Source of the DNA: Hyphomicrobium_A sp036559705
GTDB lineage: Bacteria; Pseudomonadota; Alphaproteobacteria; Rhizobiales; Hyphomicrobiaceae
Length of the DNA: 64,000 nt
Assembly (NCBI GenBank): GCA_036559705.1
Contig: DATBSP010000031.1
Span: 1-64,000, forward strand
Direction: 5' to 3'
In this document: piece by piece, positions 16,936-25,945 of the stretch
Layout of the letters: every line of letters starts with the position of its first letter
Numbering within the stretch: the stretch's first letter is position 1
Program-made: the position numbers and the translations under genes
Notes under the pieces: model-generated
Seen by the model: the letters and a program-made list of their open reading frames with translations, nothing else
What the model was told of the DNA's origin: nothing
Databases searched by the model: none

Positions 16936-18507
16936 GTGACGGAACTGACGAAGCTGACCATCGCTGAAGCGCGCGACAGGCTGCGCAAGAAGGACGTTTC
17001 GGCTACCGAGCTGACGCGCGCCTTCGTCAACGCCATCGAGGCGGGCAACGCCGTTCTAAACGCCTTTGTGCTGCCGACGCCCGAACTGGCGCTGGCGCAA
17101 GCGAAAGAGAGCGACAAGCGCCTGAAGTCGGGCGATGCGCGCCCCCTGGAAGGGCTCCCGCTTGGCAACAAGGACCTGTTCTGCACCGCCGGGGTGCGCA
17201 CCACTGCCTGCTCGAAAATTCTCGACGACTTCACGCCGACTTATGAATCGACCGTCGGCGCCAATTTGTGGAACGCCGGTGCCGTCATGCTCGGCAAGCT
17301 CAATTGCGACGAGTTCGCCATGGGCTCCTCGAACGAGACGAGCGCGTTTGGCCCCGTCGTCTCGCCGTGGCGCCGCAAGGGCAAGACCGACAAACTGGTC
17401 CCGGGCGGCTCATCCGGCGGATCCTCCGCTGCCGTTGCCGCTGACCTCTGCCTTGGCGCGACGGCGACGGACACCGGCGGCTCTATCCGCCAGCCCGCGG
17501 CGCTGACGGGCACTGTCGGCATCAAGCCGACGTACGGGCGCTGCTCGCGCTGGGGCATCGTTGCGTTTGCGTCGTCGTTGGATCAGGCGGGCCCGCTCGC
17601 CAAGACGGTGCGCGACGCGGCCATCATGCTGCGCGCCATGGCCAGCCACGACCCGAAGGATTCAACCTCGGTCGAAACGCCGGTGCCGGACTACGAGGCG
17701 GCGCTGAGCCAGGGCATCAAAGGCCTGCGTGTCGGCGTGCCGAAGGAATACCGCGTCGAGGGCATGTCGAAGGAGATCGACAAGCTTTGGCAGGAGGGCA
17801 TCGCCTGGCTCAAGGCCGCCGGCGCCACCATTCACGACATCAGCCTGCCGCACACCAAATACGCGCTGCCGGCCTACTACATCGTGGCACCCGCCGAGGC
17901 TTCGTCCAACCTCGCGCGCTATGATGGCGTGCGCTACGGCCTGCGCGTACCCGGCAAAGACCTCATCGACACATACGAGAACACGCGCGCAGCCGGTTTC
18001 GGCAAGGAGGTGCGCCGCCGCATTCTCATCGGCACCTACGTGCTCTCCGCCGGCTACTACGACGCTTACTACCTCAAGGCACAGAAGGTGCGCACGCTCA
18101 TTAAGCGCGACTTCGACGAGGCGTGGAAGTCGGTCGATGTTGTGCTGACGCCTACGACGCCGTCACCCGCCTTCGGTTTCGGCGAGAAGAGCGGCGATCC
18201 GATCGCCATGTACCTGGAAGACGTCTTCACCGTGACGGTGAACATGGCGGGGCTGCCGGGCATATCGGTGCCAGCGGGTCTGTCGCGCGAAGGCACGCCG
18301 CTTGGCCTGCAGCTGATCGGCAAGCCGTTCGACGAGGGGACGTTGTTCCGCGCCGCGCAGGCGATCGAGGATGCGGCCGGACGCTTCGTCGTGCCGGAGC
18401 GCTGGTGGGAAGCGGGCGGCAAGGCCTCGTCCGCGCCGGCGCCGGCAAAGACGGTTGCAGCGCAGAGGTCGGACGGCAAGAAAAAAGCCGGGAGCAAAGC
18501 GAAATGA
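16936..18507 (+). CDS. gatA: Asp-tRNA(Asn)/Glu-tRNA(Gln) amidotransferase subunit A
   Basis: 523 residues. This amidase-signature enzyme hydrolyses glutamine to supply ammonia to GatB. The Ser-cisSer-Lys triad is visible: K79 in LPLGNKDLF, and the serines in PGGSSGGSSAAVA (157-167). The GTG start lies 6 bases after the gatC stop. The last 25 residues form a Lys/Ala-rich tail longer than the usual end of GatA. The stop overlaps the next ATG by 4 bases. Together with gatB at 20.7 kb it completes the indirect pathway to Gln-tRNA and/or Asn-tRNA. Confidence 0.96.
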   Translation: MTELTKLTIAEARDRLRKKDVSATELTRAFVNAIEAGNAVLNAFVLPTPELALAQAKESDKRLKSGDARPLEGLPLGNKDLFCTAGVRTTACSKILDDFTPTYESTVGANLWNAGAVMLGKLNCDEFAMGSSNETSAFGPVVSPWRRKGKTDKLVPGGSSGGSSAAVAADLCLGATATDTGGSIRQPAALTGTVGIKPTYGRCSRWGIVAFASSLDQAGPLAKTVRDAAIMLRAMASHDPKDSTSVETPVPDYEAALSQGIKGLRVGVPKEYRVEGMSKEIDKLWQEGIAWLKAAGATIHDISLPHTKYALPAYYIVAPAEASSNLARYDGVRYGLRVPGKDLIDTYENTRAAGFGKEVRRRILIGTYVLSAGYYDAYYLKAQKVRTLIKRDFDEAWKSVDVVLTPTTPSPAFGFGEKSGDPIAMYLEDVFTVTVNMAGLPGISVPAGLSREGTPLGLQLIGKPFDEGTLFRAAQAIEDAAGRFVVPERWWEAGGKASSAPAPAKTVAAQRSDGKKKAGSKAK

Positions 18508-18830
18508 GCGGACGTAAGCCGCAGGAGTGCAGCGACATGGCCGAAGTGCGCGCCGAGATCGACCGCATCGACGCCGCCCTCGTCGACCTCATCGCCGAGC
18601 GCTTCGGCTTTGTCGATCGTGCCTGGCAGCTCAAGACGGGGCCTGGCGAGGCGCACGTGCCCTGGCGCATACAGCAGGTCATCGACAAGGTAAAAGAGCG
18701 GGCCAAGGAGAAGGGCCTGCCGCCCGAACTCACCGAAGCGCTGTGGCGGCAGATGATCGGCTGGTTCGTCCAGTACGAAGAGGAAAAGCTCCGCCGTCAG
18801 CTCGAGGACCACGGCGGCCGAGGAGCGTGA
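18504..18830 (+). CDS. Chorismate mutase type II (AroQ/PchB-like)
   Basis: 108 residues, all helical, with the AroQ pattern: EVRAEIDRIDAALVDLIAER, then a helix holding VDRAWQLK with the active-site Lys, a short loop (PWRIQQVIDKVKERA) and a final helix (WRQMIGWFVQYEEEKL). The family converts chorismate to prephenate; the closely related PchB isochorismate-pyruvate lyases share this size, and sequence alone does not decide between them. The ATG overlaps the gatA stop by 4 bases, so it is translationally coupled to an unrelated tRNA-amidation gene. Confidence 0.8.
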   Translation: MSGRKPQECSDMAEVRAEIDRIDAALVDLIAERFGFVDRAWQLKTGPGEAHVPWRIQQVIDKVKERAKEKGLPPELTEALWRQMIGWFVQYEEEKLRRQLEDHGGRGA

Positions 18831-18831
18831 G

Positions 18832-19122
18832 GTGGAAATCGTCCCCTTCGATCCCGGCACACTGCTGAAGATCGCACTGTTCAATCCCGTCGTCATTGTC
18901 GTCGCGTTCCTCATGGGTCGCCGCGCCGATCAATGGCAGAAGCTGATCGTGGCGGCCTTCGCCGCCGCTCTTGCCGGCTATGCCCTCTACTGGCTCGTCG
19001 CTGCGGTCGGTCTGATGCCGGTGCATGCACTGGGTGGCGAGGCCGCCATCGTGCTGCTGCAGTTCCTGTTCGGCCTCGTCTGGGCGGCGCTCGGCTATTG
19101 GCTCGCCCCGCTGCGCCGCTGA
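18832..19122 (+). CDS. Small conserved-looking inner-membrane protein
   Basis: 96 residues with three hydrophobic segments (LFNPVVIVVAFLMG; LIVAAFAAALAGYALYWLVAAVG; IVLLQFLFGLVWAALGYWL) separated by a short polar MGRRADQWQK loop. No function can be assigned. The GTG start at 18832 follows AGGAG and lies 1 base after the chorismate mutase stop, so it appears to end the gatC-gatA-aroQ transcription unit. Confidence 0.7.
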   Translation: MEIVPFDPGTLLKIALFNPVVIVVAFLMGRRADQWQKLIVAAFAAALAGYALYWLVAAVGLMPVHALGGEAAIVLLQFLFGLVWAALGYWLAPLRR

Positions 19123-19249
19123 GGTCCCACGTTCGGACGCTGATCTGATGCCCAGCGGCAACGCACGTGCGCCAGTCCGCGTACCGGTGCTTGTTCAACT
19201 CCGCAATTCACCACACAATCTGTAGCTGGACGGAAGTCGGGGGGAACCG

Positions 19250-20095
19250 ATGCTCGGGCGCGCGCACGCTATTGCGCTCATTGTCGTGCTCGTTTTGGGG
19301 TTTGCCTCGCAAGTGGCACGCGCCGACCCGGCGCTGACCTATCTCGAAAGCCTCAAGGGCAGTAGCGAGCGCTACAAGGCGCCGAGCGAGCTCGATGGGC
19401 GCTACACGGTCGCCCTCTACGTCAATACGGCCGGCTCCGGTCCCTGGCGCCAGCGGATGTGGGTACTGCATCGCGACGCCATTGGCGGGTCGTGGAGACT
19501 AGCCATGTGGGACGAGGAACACTGGCGCAAGGCGGATTTGGCCGCGGGCGAGGCTCCGGCCTATAGCTGGCCAGTGTCCACCGGGCGCTACTATCGCGGT
19601 GATCCTTTTTCCGGGCCGACGCCGACCGGGGTATTCGCACTCGATGAGCGCAAATGGCGCTACGGCCGCGGCTATACGGCCCCGGGCATGATCCACACCA
19701 TGTATATCGACTTTCATTACGACAACGGCCGCCGGTCGGGCGTTGCCTTTCACGGCACGCTGCCGGGTCGCTACCGGCGGCTCGGCTCGATCGACTCGCA
19801 CGGCTGCATCCGCATGAAGCAGAAGAATGCAGCGTCGCTTTTCGACCGGATCACCGGCCGCGACCGTGTGCTGCCGGAGGAGATGCGTTGGGGTGAAGTG
19901 CCACGGTTTTGGCAGTCAGAGCAGGGACAAAAGCGCTCCGGCTATACGCGTGACGGCAGCCCGCATCCCGCCGAGGCGCTGGTTGCCGATCTCGCCGCGA
20001 TGCAAACGGCATCGACGAGTGTCTCCGACGCGGGAGCGCCCGCGGTACTGACGAAGAGCGGCTTTCGCGCCATTGCCGTCATCTTCGAGAACTGA
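19250..20095 (+). CDS. L,D-transpeptidase family protein (YkuD domain)
   Basis: 281 residues with an N-terminal signal peptide (AIALIVVLVLGFASQVARA). The YkuD catalytic motif is complete: H168 in VAFHGT, and H184-G-C186 in SIDSHGCIRM. Enzymes of this fold make or remodel 3-3 peptidoglycan cross-links or attach proteins to the wall in the periplasm. About 75 residues follow the catalytic motif. It has its own upstream gap of about 125 bases and lies directly before the bactofilin gene. Confidence 0.85.
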   Translation: MLGRAHAIALIVVLVLGFASQVARADPALTYLESLKGSSERYKAPSELDGRYTVALYVNTAGSGPWRQRMWVLHRDAIGGSWRLAMWDEEHWRKADLAAGEAPAYSWPVSTGRYYRGDPFSGPTPTGVFALDERKWRYGRGYTAPGMIHTMYIDFHYDNGRRSGVAFHGTLPGRYRRLGSIDSHGCIRMKQKNAASLFDRITGRDRVLPEEMRWGEVPRFWQSEQGQKRSGYTRDGSPHPAEALVADLAAMQTASTSVSDAGAPAVLTKSGFRAIAVIFEN

Positions 20096-20188
20096 GCCCG
20101 GCGTCGCTGCCCGAAAAGGGCCACTTCTGTGCGCCATCTCATCTCCCGCGGGGACGAGGTTCATGACGTCGTCCGGGGGTTTTGCGTA

Positions 20189-20593
20189 ATGACGGAGTTG
20201 AACGTGACACAGGCGCGGCCCGCCAAGGCCGCGCTCGTGATCAATCGGGGTGTGACGATCATCGGGGCCCTTTCGTTGGATGGGCCAGTGCTGATCGAGG
20301 GGACGATCGACGGGGAAGTGCGCTGCTCGAAGCTGCAGATTACCGAACGCGGCGAGGTCGAAGGCCTCATCGTTGCCGACAGTGTGGTCGTGCTCGGTGA
20401 GTTCAGCGGTGCCATCTATGCCCGCGAGCTGATCCTCGGGGCCGGCTGCAACGTTGAGGGCCAGATCTACCATCACAAGCTTGTGCTCGAGGAAGGCTGC
20501 TATTTCGAGGGCCAGTCCCGCCGCCATGGCGACCCCCTGAAAATTGCGCCTCTGCCGATCGAGAACGAAGTCGCGGAGGCAGAGTTCGCCTAA
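20189..20593 (+). CDS. Bactofilin (DUF583)
   Basis: 134 residues. The centre is a right-handed beta-helix with regular hydrophobic/Gly periodicity (VTIIGALSLDGPVLIEGTIDGEVRC, then VEGLIVADSVVVLGEFSGAIYA and NVEGQIYHHKLVLEEG). Short disordered ends are typical of bactofilins. These proteins polymerise without nucleotide into cytoskeletal filaments that localise wall enzymes; in Caulobacter they act in stalk morphogenesis. The adjacent L,D-transpeptidase makes a wall-shaping role likely. The start at 20189 is chosen because the following sequence begins the conserved core; the ribosome site is weak. Confidence 0.88.
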   Translation: MTELNVTQARPAKAALVINRGVTIIGALSLDGPVLIEGTIDGEVRCSKLQITERGEVEGLIVADSVVVLGEFSGAIYARELILGAGCNVEGQIYHHKLVLEEGCYFEGQSRRHGDPLKIAPLPIENEVAEAEFA

Positions 20594-20653
20594 GCAGCCC
20601 GGCTTGCCCCGGAGGGCGCCCTGCGATAACGAGGGCGCGCGAAGGAGCACCCC

Positions 20654-22129
20654 ATGCAGGACATAGCCAAGGCAACCAAGAGCAAGAACTTGATCGAGGG
20701 CGCCACGGGCGAGTGGGAGGTTATCGTCGGTCTCGAGGTGCACGCGCAGGTGGCTTCGCGGTCGAAGCTGTTCTCCGGCGCCGCGACCGAGTTCGGCGCC
20801 GAGCCCAACAGTCATGTTTCGCTCGTCGATGCGGCGATGCCAGGCATGCTGCCGGTGATCAACGCGGAGTGCATCGCCCAGGCGGTGCGCACGGGGCTTG
20901 GGCTCAACGCCAAGATCAACTTGAAGAGCGTGTTCGACCGCAAGAATTACTTCTACCCCGATCTGCCGCAGGGCTATCAGATCAGCCAGTACAAGCAGCC
21001 GATCGTCGGAGAGGGCGAGGTCGAGATCGACGTCGACGACGAGACGATGAAGGTCGGCATCGAGCGGCTCCACCTCGAGCAGGATGCCGGCAAGTCGATC
21101 CACGACCAGCACCCCGACTATTCCTACGTCGACCTCAACCGCTCCGGCGTCGCCCTGATGGAGATCGTGTCGCGGCCCGACATGCGCTCATCCAAGCAGG
21201 CGCAGGCGTACGTGACGAAGCTGCGCACCATCCTGCGCTACCTCGGCACCTCGGATGCCGACATGGAGAAGGGCAATCTGCGCGCCGACGTGAACGTCTC
21301 TGTGCGCAAGCCCGGCGCCAAGCTGGGCACGCGCTGCGAAATCAAGAACGTCAATTCCATTCGCTTCATCGGTCAGTCGATCGAGGTCGAAGCGCGCCGC
21401 CAGATCGACATTCTCGAAGCCGGCGGCAAGATCGATCAGGAGACGCGGCTATTCGATCCCGGCAAGGGCGAGACGCGGTCCATGCGGTCGAAGGAAGAGG
21501 CGCACGACTACCGCTACTTCCCCGATCCCGACCTGCTGCCACTCGAGCTGACGATGGAATATGTCGGCGATCTGGAGAAGAACCTCCCCGAGCTGCCCGA
21601 CGCCAAGAAGCAGCGCTTCATGGGCGACTTTGGGCTGTCCGACTATGACGCCAACGTGCTCGTCGCCGACCGCGAGTCGGCGGACTATTTCGAAGCCGTC
21701 GCCCGTGGCCGCGACGGTAAGGTTGCTGCCAACTGGGTGGTCAACGAGCTGTTCGGCCGCCTCAACAAGGAAGGCAAGTCGATTGCCACATCGCCTGTCT
21801 CGGCGGCGCAGCTCGGCGCGATCGTAGATCTCATTTCCTCCGGCACCATCTCCGGCAAGATCGCCAAGGATCTGTTCGAGATTGTCTGGTCGGAGGGCGG
21901 CGACCCGGCCGAGATCGTCGAGCAGCGCGGCTTGAAGCAGGTCACCGACACCGGCGCCATTGAGAAGGCGGTCGACGACATCATTGCCGCCAACCCGGAC
22001 AAGGTGGAGCAGGTAAAGGCGAAGCCGACCATGCTCGGTTGGTTTGTCGGTCAGGTGATGAAGAGCACCGCCGGCAAGGCCAACCCGGCGGCGGTCAACG
22101 ACATCCTCAAGAAGAAGCTCGGGATCTGA
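20654..22129 (+). CDS. gatB: Asp-tRNA(Asn)/Glu-tRNA(Gln) amidotransferase subunit B
   Basis: 491 residues, standard for GatB, the kinase and transamidase that activates Glu-tRNA(Gln) or Asp-tRNA(Asn). Signature blocks are VIVGLEVHAQVASRSKLF, FDRKNYFYPDLPQGYQISQY and SGVALMEIVSRPDMRS. A helical C-terminal YqeY/GatB tail ends AVNDILKKKLGI. GAAGGAG precedes the ATG closely. It is separated from gatCA by four genes, of which an L,D-transpeptidase and a bactofilin are envelope genes. Confidence 0.96.
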   Translation: MQDIAKATKSKNLIEGATGEWEVIVGLEVHAQVASRSKLFSGAATEFGAEPNSHVSLVDAAMPGMLPVINAECIAQAVRTGLGLNAKINLKSVFDRKNYFYPDLPQGYQISQYKQPIVGEGEVEIDVDDETMKVGIERLHLEQDAGKSIHDQHPDYSYVDLNRSGVALMEIVSRPDMRSSKQAQAYVTKLRTILRYLGTSDADMEKGNLRADVNVSVRKPGAKLGTRCEIKNVNSIRFIGQSIEVEARRQIDILEAGGKIDQETRLFDPGKGETRSMRSKEEAHDYRYFPDPDLLPLELTMEYVGDLEKNLPELPDAKKQRFMGDFGLSDYDANVLVADRESADYFEAVARGRDGKVAANWVVNELFGRLNKEGKSIATSPVSAAQLGAIVDLISSGTISGKIAKDLFEIVWSEGGDPAEIVEQRGLKQVTDTGAIEKAVDDIIAANPDKVEQVKAKPTMLGWFVGQVMKSTAGKANPAAVNDILKKKLGI

Positions 22130-22142
22130 CGCGAACCTGCAT

Positions 22143-22754
22143 ATGAGCGACGACGCTCGCCAGTATGCCCCGTCGGCGGCGCGCAACCGCGAGCCGATCT
22201 GGAGCGTGCTACAGCCGCAGCTGCCGCCGCGCGGTCTCGTGCTTGAGGTGGCGAGCGGATCGGGCGAGCACACGGTGCACTTCGCGCGCGCCGCTGGCCC
22301 GCAGATCGTCTTTCAGCCGAGCGATCCTGATGTGCAGGCTCGCGCCAGCATCGATGCCTGGGTGGCCGCTTCAGGGTTGCCGAACATCCGCGCGGCCATA
22401 CCACTCGATGCGGCTGCCGATGTCTGGCCCATCACAAGCGCCCACGTCGTCGTGTGCATCAACATGATCCACATCTCGCCATGGGCATCGGCCGTCGGGC
22501 TCGTACGCGGCGCCGCACGCGTGCTGCCGCCGGGCGGGCTGCTGTTTCTCTATGGGCCGTATAAGCGCGGCGGCGGGCACACGGCGCCGAGCAACGCGGC
22601 CTTCGATGCGGACCTGCGCCGGCGCAACCCGATGTGGGGCGTGCGCGATCTTGAGGCCGTCACCGACCTCGCCGCCTCTGCCGGGTTCGGTGCGCCAGTC
22701 ATCGCGGAGATGCCCGCCAACAATCTCTCCGTGCTCTTCCGCCGCCAGCTCTGA
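22143..22754 (+). CDS. DUF938 class I SAM-dependent methyltransferase
   Basis: 203 residues with a Rossmann methyltransferase core. Motif I is LVLEVASGSGEHTVHFA, followed by QIVFQPSDPD, and a later HVVVCINMIHISPW motif is typical of the DUF938 family. Substrate unknown. The gene begins 13 bases after gatB and is probably co-transcribed with it. Confidence 0.8.
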   Translation: MSDDARQYAPSAARNREPIWSVLQPQLPPRGLVLEVASGSGEHTVHFARAAGPQIVFQPSDPDVQARASIDAWVAASGLPNIRAAIPLDAAADVWPITSAHVVVCINMIHISPWASAVGLVRGAARVLPPGGLLFLYGPYKRGGGHTAPSNAAFDADLRRRNPMWGVRDLEAVTDLAASAGFGAPVIAEMPANNLSVLFRRQL

Positions 22755-22957
22755 CCTCTTCCGAGCGCCAACCTGGGTGGGCGCGACCGCGCGCACGGGC
22801 CGTTTCGGGTGTTCAGTGCCCGGCCAGTCGAACCAATTGAGGGGCCTAGGGAGTAGCCCAGGTCACAGCAAGATCGCCACATCAGCACCATTAACATCTG
22901 CTTGGCTGCCCTCTACAGCGCATCTAGCTTGGCCGGCTGAGTGGTCACCACGAGGTC

Positions 22958-24730
22958 GTGCTGAGGTCCGGGGGGATCGTGCGATCTGGGCTGTCAAAAC
23001 GCGCGTATCGGTTTCTGGCTGCGGCGACCGTCAGCATACTGCTTGCCGGGGTTTGGTTCTTTTTGCACGGCACCTCCGGGAGGCTCGATCTGGTCACGGG
23101 CAGCCGAGGGCCACCGACCGATGAAGCGGCGGCACCAAGCCCAACTCTCGTCATGCTCCGCAAGATGCTGCCCACACTCGGCGGCAGGGCCAACGCCGAT
23201 GATCTAGCGGCGATGACCGGGTTCTATGGCAAGCAGACAGGCCCGCTGATCTGGGTAACCGAGAGCGGTATTTCGGATAAGGCGAGGGCTGTCATCGCCG
23301 AGGTCCGCAGGGCCGACGATTGGGGGCTGCGCAGCAGCGACTTCAACATCCCGCAATTGGCCGCGGCGGAAACGTCGCCGGAGGCCGGCGCCGAGGCCGA
23401 GATCAAGCTCACGCTCTCGGTCCTCAAGTACGCGCGCTACGCGCGCGGCGGACGCATCCGGGATCCGTCGCGCGTCTCAAAGGTGCTGGACCACACGCCC
23501 CCGACATATCCACCCGCTCGGGTTCTCAACGACCTTGCCGCTACGGATGCACCCGATGCCTACTTGCGCGCGCTGCACCCAAAGCACGAACAGTTCGAGA
23601 GGCTGCGCCAGCTACTCTTGAAGCTGCGCGGCGGGAAGGGGAGTAAGGAGCAGCTCGAGCAGTTGGCGGGCGATGAAAAGGAGATCGTCTACGGTTCAAA
23701 GTTGCAGGGCGTCGTACCGCAGTTGCAGCGCGCCAACAGTTGGGATCCCGACGTCAATATCGAAAGCGCGCGCGCGGATCTTGGTGCCTCACCGGCGCTT
23801 CAAGGCGAGAGTGTCGATTCGGCGATTGATCGCATCCTCATCAACATGGAGCGCTGGCGGTGGGTGCCGTCTGAATTCGGCGAGTTCTACGTTTGGGACA
23901 ACGTGCCGGAGTTTCTCACGCGCATCGTCAAGGGCAACAAGGTGATCCATACAGACGCGATCATCGTCGGACAGCCATCGTGGCCAACGCCGAGGTTCTC
24001 GGCCGACATGAAGACCATCGTGTTTCGTCCGAGCTGGGGCGTGCCCGACGGCATCAAGACGAAGGAGCTGGGGCCGCTGCTCCGCAAGAGCTCCGGCGGC
24101 GGCCTCTTCGGCATCTTTGGTGGCGGCTACTCGGCCCAGGCCGTGCTCGATGCCTACGATTTGCGCGCTTATGTGGGTGGTCGCCAGATCGACGCCAACT
24201 CCGTCGATTGGGCCAACGCTGACATTCGCCGCTACAGCTTCCAGCAGCCGCCGGGGCCGAAGAACGTGCTGGGCGATGTCAAGTTCATGTTCCCCAATTC
24301 GCACGACGTCTACATGCACGACACGCCGGAGCGGAACTTGTTCAGCAAGTCGTACCGTGCGCTCAGCCACGGGTGTATGCGCGTGCACGAGCCACGCCGC
24401 CTGGCCGAGATCCTGCTCGCCGAGGACAAGGGTTGGTCGGCCGCGAAAGTCCAAAGCATGTTCGCCAGCGGCGGTGAGGTCGTCCTCGACAAGCACATTC
24501 CGGTGCACATCACCTATTTCACCGCGCGCGTCGATGACAATGGCAAGCTGCAGACCTACGGCGATTTCTATGGTCTCGACAGCCGCGTCGGTGCCGCTCT
24601 TTTTGGTCGGAAGGTTCGTTTCGAGACGCCTCGATACGAGGACGAGCCGGTTGCGAGCCGACAACAGGGCAAGCCTACGCCAGCGCCTCAGAACCTTGCC
24701 GACCTAATCTCGGATCTTTTCTCGCCCTGA
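22958..24730 (+). CDS. Murein L,D-transpeptidase, YcbB/LdtD type
   Basis: 590 residues from the GTG at 22958; a GTG at 22979 with GGGGGG just upstream is an equally good start. A single N-terminal membrane or signal segment (FLAAATVSILLAGVWFFL) is followed by the scaffold domain seen in E. coli YcbB, and the YkuD domain lies in the C-terminal half. Catalytic residues are visible in MHDTPERNLF and SHGCMRV, with Cys at 473. A Gly-rich insert (SSGGGLFGIFGGGY) lies between the scaffold and the catalytic loop. The enzyme forms 3-3 cross-links in peptidoglycan. It is the second L,D-transpeptidase within 4 kb. Confidence 0.88.
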   Translation: MLRSGGIVRSGLSKRAYRFLAAATVSILLAGVWFFLHGTSGRLDLVTGSRGPPTDEAAAPSPTLVMLRKMLPTLGGRANADDLAAMTGFYGKQTGPLIWVTESGISDKARAVIAEVRRADDWGLRSSDFNIPQLAAAETSPEAGAEAEIKLTLSVLKYARYARGGRIRDPSRVSKVLDHTPPTYPPARVLNDLAATDAPDAYLRALHPKHEQFERLRQLLLKLRGGKGSKEQLEQLAGDEKEIVYGSKLQGVVPQLQRANSWDPDVNIESARADLGASPALQGESVDSAIDRILINMERWRWVPSEFGEFYVWDNVPEFLTRIVKGNKVIHTDAIIVGQPSWPTPRFSADMKTIVFRPSWGVPDGIKTKELGPLLRKSSGGGLFGIFGGGYSAQAVLDAYDLRAYVGGRQIDANSVDWANADIRRYSFQQPPGPKNVLGDVKFMFPNSHDVYMHDTPERNLFSKSYRALSHGCMRVHEPRRLAEILLAEDKGWSAAKVQSMFASGGEVVLDKHIPVHITYFTARVDDNGKLQTYGDFYGLDSRVGAALFGRKVRFETPRYEDEPVASRQQGKPTPAPQNLADLISDLFSP

Positions 24731-24805
24731 CGGTTCCCCCCCGGCGAACGCCCGGGACGCGGGAATTCGCCGAAACGCTGCCAGGCCGAGCCACTGGAAG
24801 CTGTC

Positions 24806-25315
24806 ATGCCGCGCTTTATCCATCTCGCACCCGAGTCCCTCGCAAAGCGCATCCGCAGGAACGGCATACAGCCGACTAGCATCCGAGGATGGGGCCCGCG
24901 CTGGCACCTGCCGGGTGTCGATCGGCTCGTGTGGTCGTTTCCCGTCACACCGAACTACACAGTTTCGCATCAGTGGCTTAGGGAGCTGAAACGGGATGGC
25001 ACAAAAACACTGGTTGCTGTGATCTTTCGCGTCGAAGATTCCGAAATAGTATTCGCGCGGCACTACAGCGAAATTCCGCGTGCCATGACAGCGTCTGCGG
25101 CCGTCGGGATCATTCTGTCGCAGCCCGAGGCGCTGGGGTACGAGGTGATGGTTCCCCGCCGCATTCGCCCATCCTAGATCCTCGCCGTGCGCCATGTGGC
25201 GCAGAATCTCGGTTGGCGCATCGTACCAGCGCCGCAAAAGCCAACGATCTGCTCGTGCGTCATGTGCTTGCCGCCGGGTACGGTAAAGTGTCGTCGCGCA
25301 GGCGCGCGCAATTTG
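24806..25315 (+). pseudogene. Conserved-looking small protein split by an in-frame TAG
   Basis: An ATG at 24806 opens 123 codons (MPRFIHLAPESLAKRIRRNGI ... GYEVMVPRRIRPS) ending at a TAG at 25175-25177. The same frame continues open after the stop with protein-like sequence: AQNLGWRIVPAPQKP, a CSCVMC cysteine cluster (25250-25267) and a basic KCRR. From memory of similar proteins, this continuous arrangement is one family that normally has Glu at the stop position, so a GAG-to-TAG change is inferred. The N-terminus resembles ADP-ribosyltransferase-fold proteins in having an early H-L/T pattern, but that is a weak hint. The 123-residue part might still be made. The end coordinate is approximate. 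Confidence 0.5.
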
Positions 25316-25389
25316 GGGCAGCTCGGTTATCGGGGCGAAAGGAACGCTGACACCAGAGCTCCTCAGTGGCCTCCGGCACCTATTGTCGA

Positions 25390-25785
25390 TCAGGATCTGT
25401 ATTGCTCGTCGCTGACTTTTTCCATCCAGTCGACGGTCCTGCCGTCGAGCTGCTCCTGGATCGCGATGTGTGTCATCGCCGTGGTTGGGCCAGCGCCGTG
25501 CCAGTGCTTCTCTCCTGGTGCGAACGAGATCACATCACCGGGATGGATTTCCTCCACCGGACCGCCCTCGCGCTGTGCCCGGCCACAACCGGCAATGACG
25601 ATGAGAGTCTGCCCCAGCGGATGCGTGTGCCACGCGGTGCGAGCAGCCGGCTCGAAGGTAACGCTGGCGCCAACCGCGCGGGCCGGATCTTTGGCTTGAA
25701 AGAGGGGATCGATACGCACCGTCCCCGTGAACCACTCAGTCGGCCCCCGGTTCGACGGCTGCGTTCCAATCCTTTTGATCTCCAT
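25390..25785 (-). CDS. Cupin-domain protein
   Basis: 131 residues forming a single small cupin. Motif 1 contains AWHTHPLGQTLIVIAG with the metal-binding His pair, and motif 2 reads PGDVISFAPGEKHWHGA. The protein is of the small cupin type often annotated near carboxymuconolactone decarboxylases, with a C-terminal DWMEKVSDEQY typical of that set. Substrate unknown. It is opposite in strand to its neighbours, and its 3' end overlaps only non-conserved sequence downstream of the split gene at 24806. Confidence 0.8.
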   Translation of the reverse strand: MEIKRIGTQPSNRGPTEWFTGTVRIDPLFQAKDPARAVGASVTFEPAARTAWHTHPLGQTLIVIAGCGRAQREGGPVEEIHPGDVISFAPGEKHWHGAGPTTAMTHIAIQEQLDGRTVDWMEKVSDEQYRS

Positions 25786-25945
25786 TGATTTGATCCTTCG
25801 TGCAGCCGGCTTCGGGCCGCCGGTTATCGCGGGGGTGCCGCAAACAACCTAGCCTACCTAACTCCGGTGCGCTGTTGGTAGTGCTTATGCCCATCGTCAA
25901 GCTTGGGCACAGTTCAGCTGATCTGATTGGGTGCCGGGCGGAAAA

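Noticed and set aside
19916..21112. Long leftward open frame across the L,D-transpeptidase, bactofilin and gatB genes
   Set aside because: Antisense shadow of three recognisable genes, with no family motif of its own.
24704..25237. Leftward 177-codon frame opposite the split gene at 24806
   Set aside because: No motif, no ribosome site; the plus-strand reading shows coherent protein sequence on both sides of its TAG.
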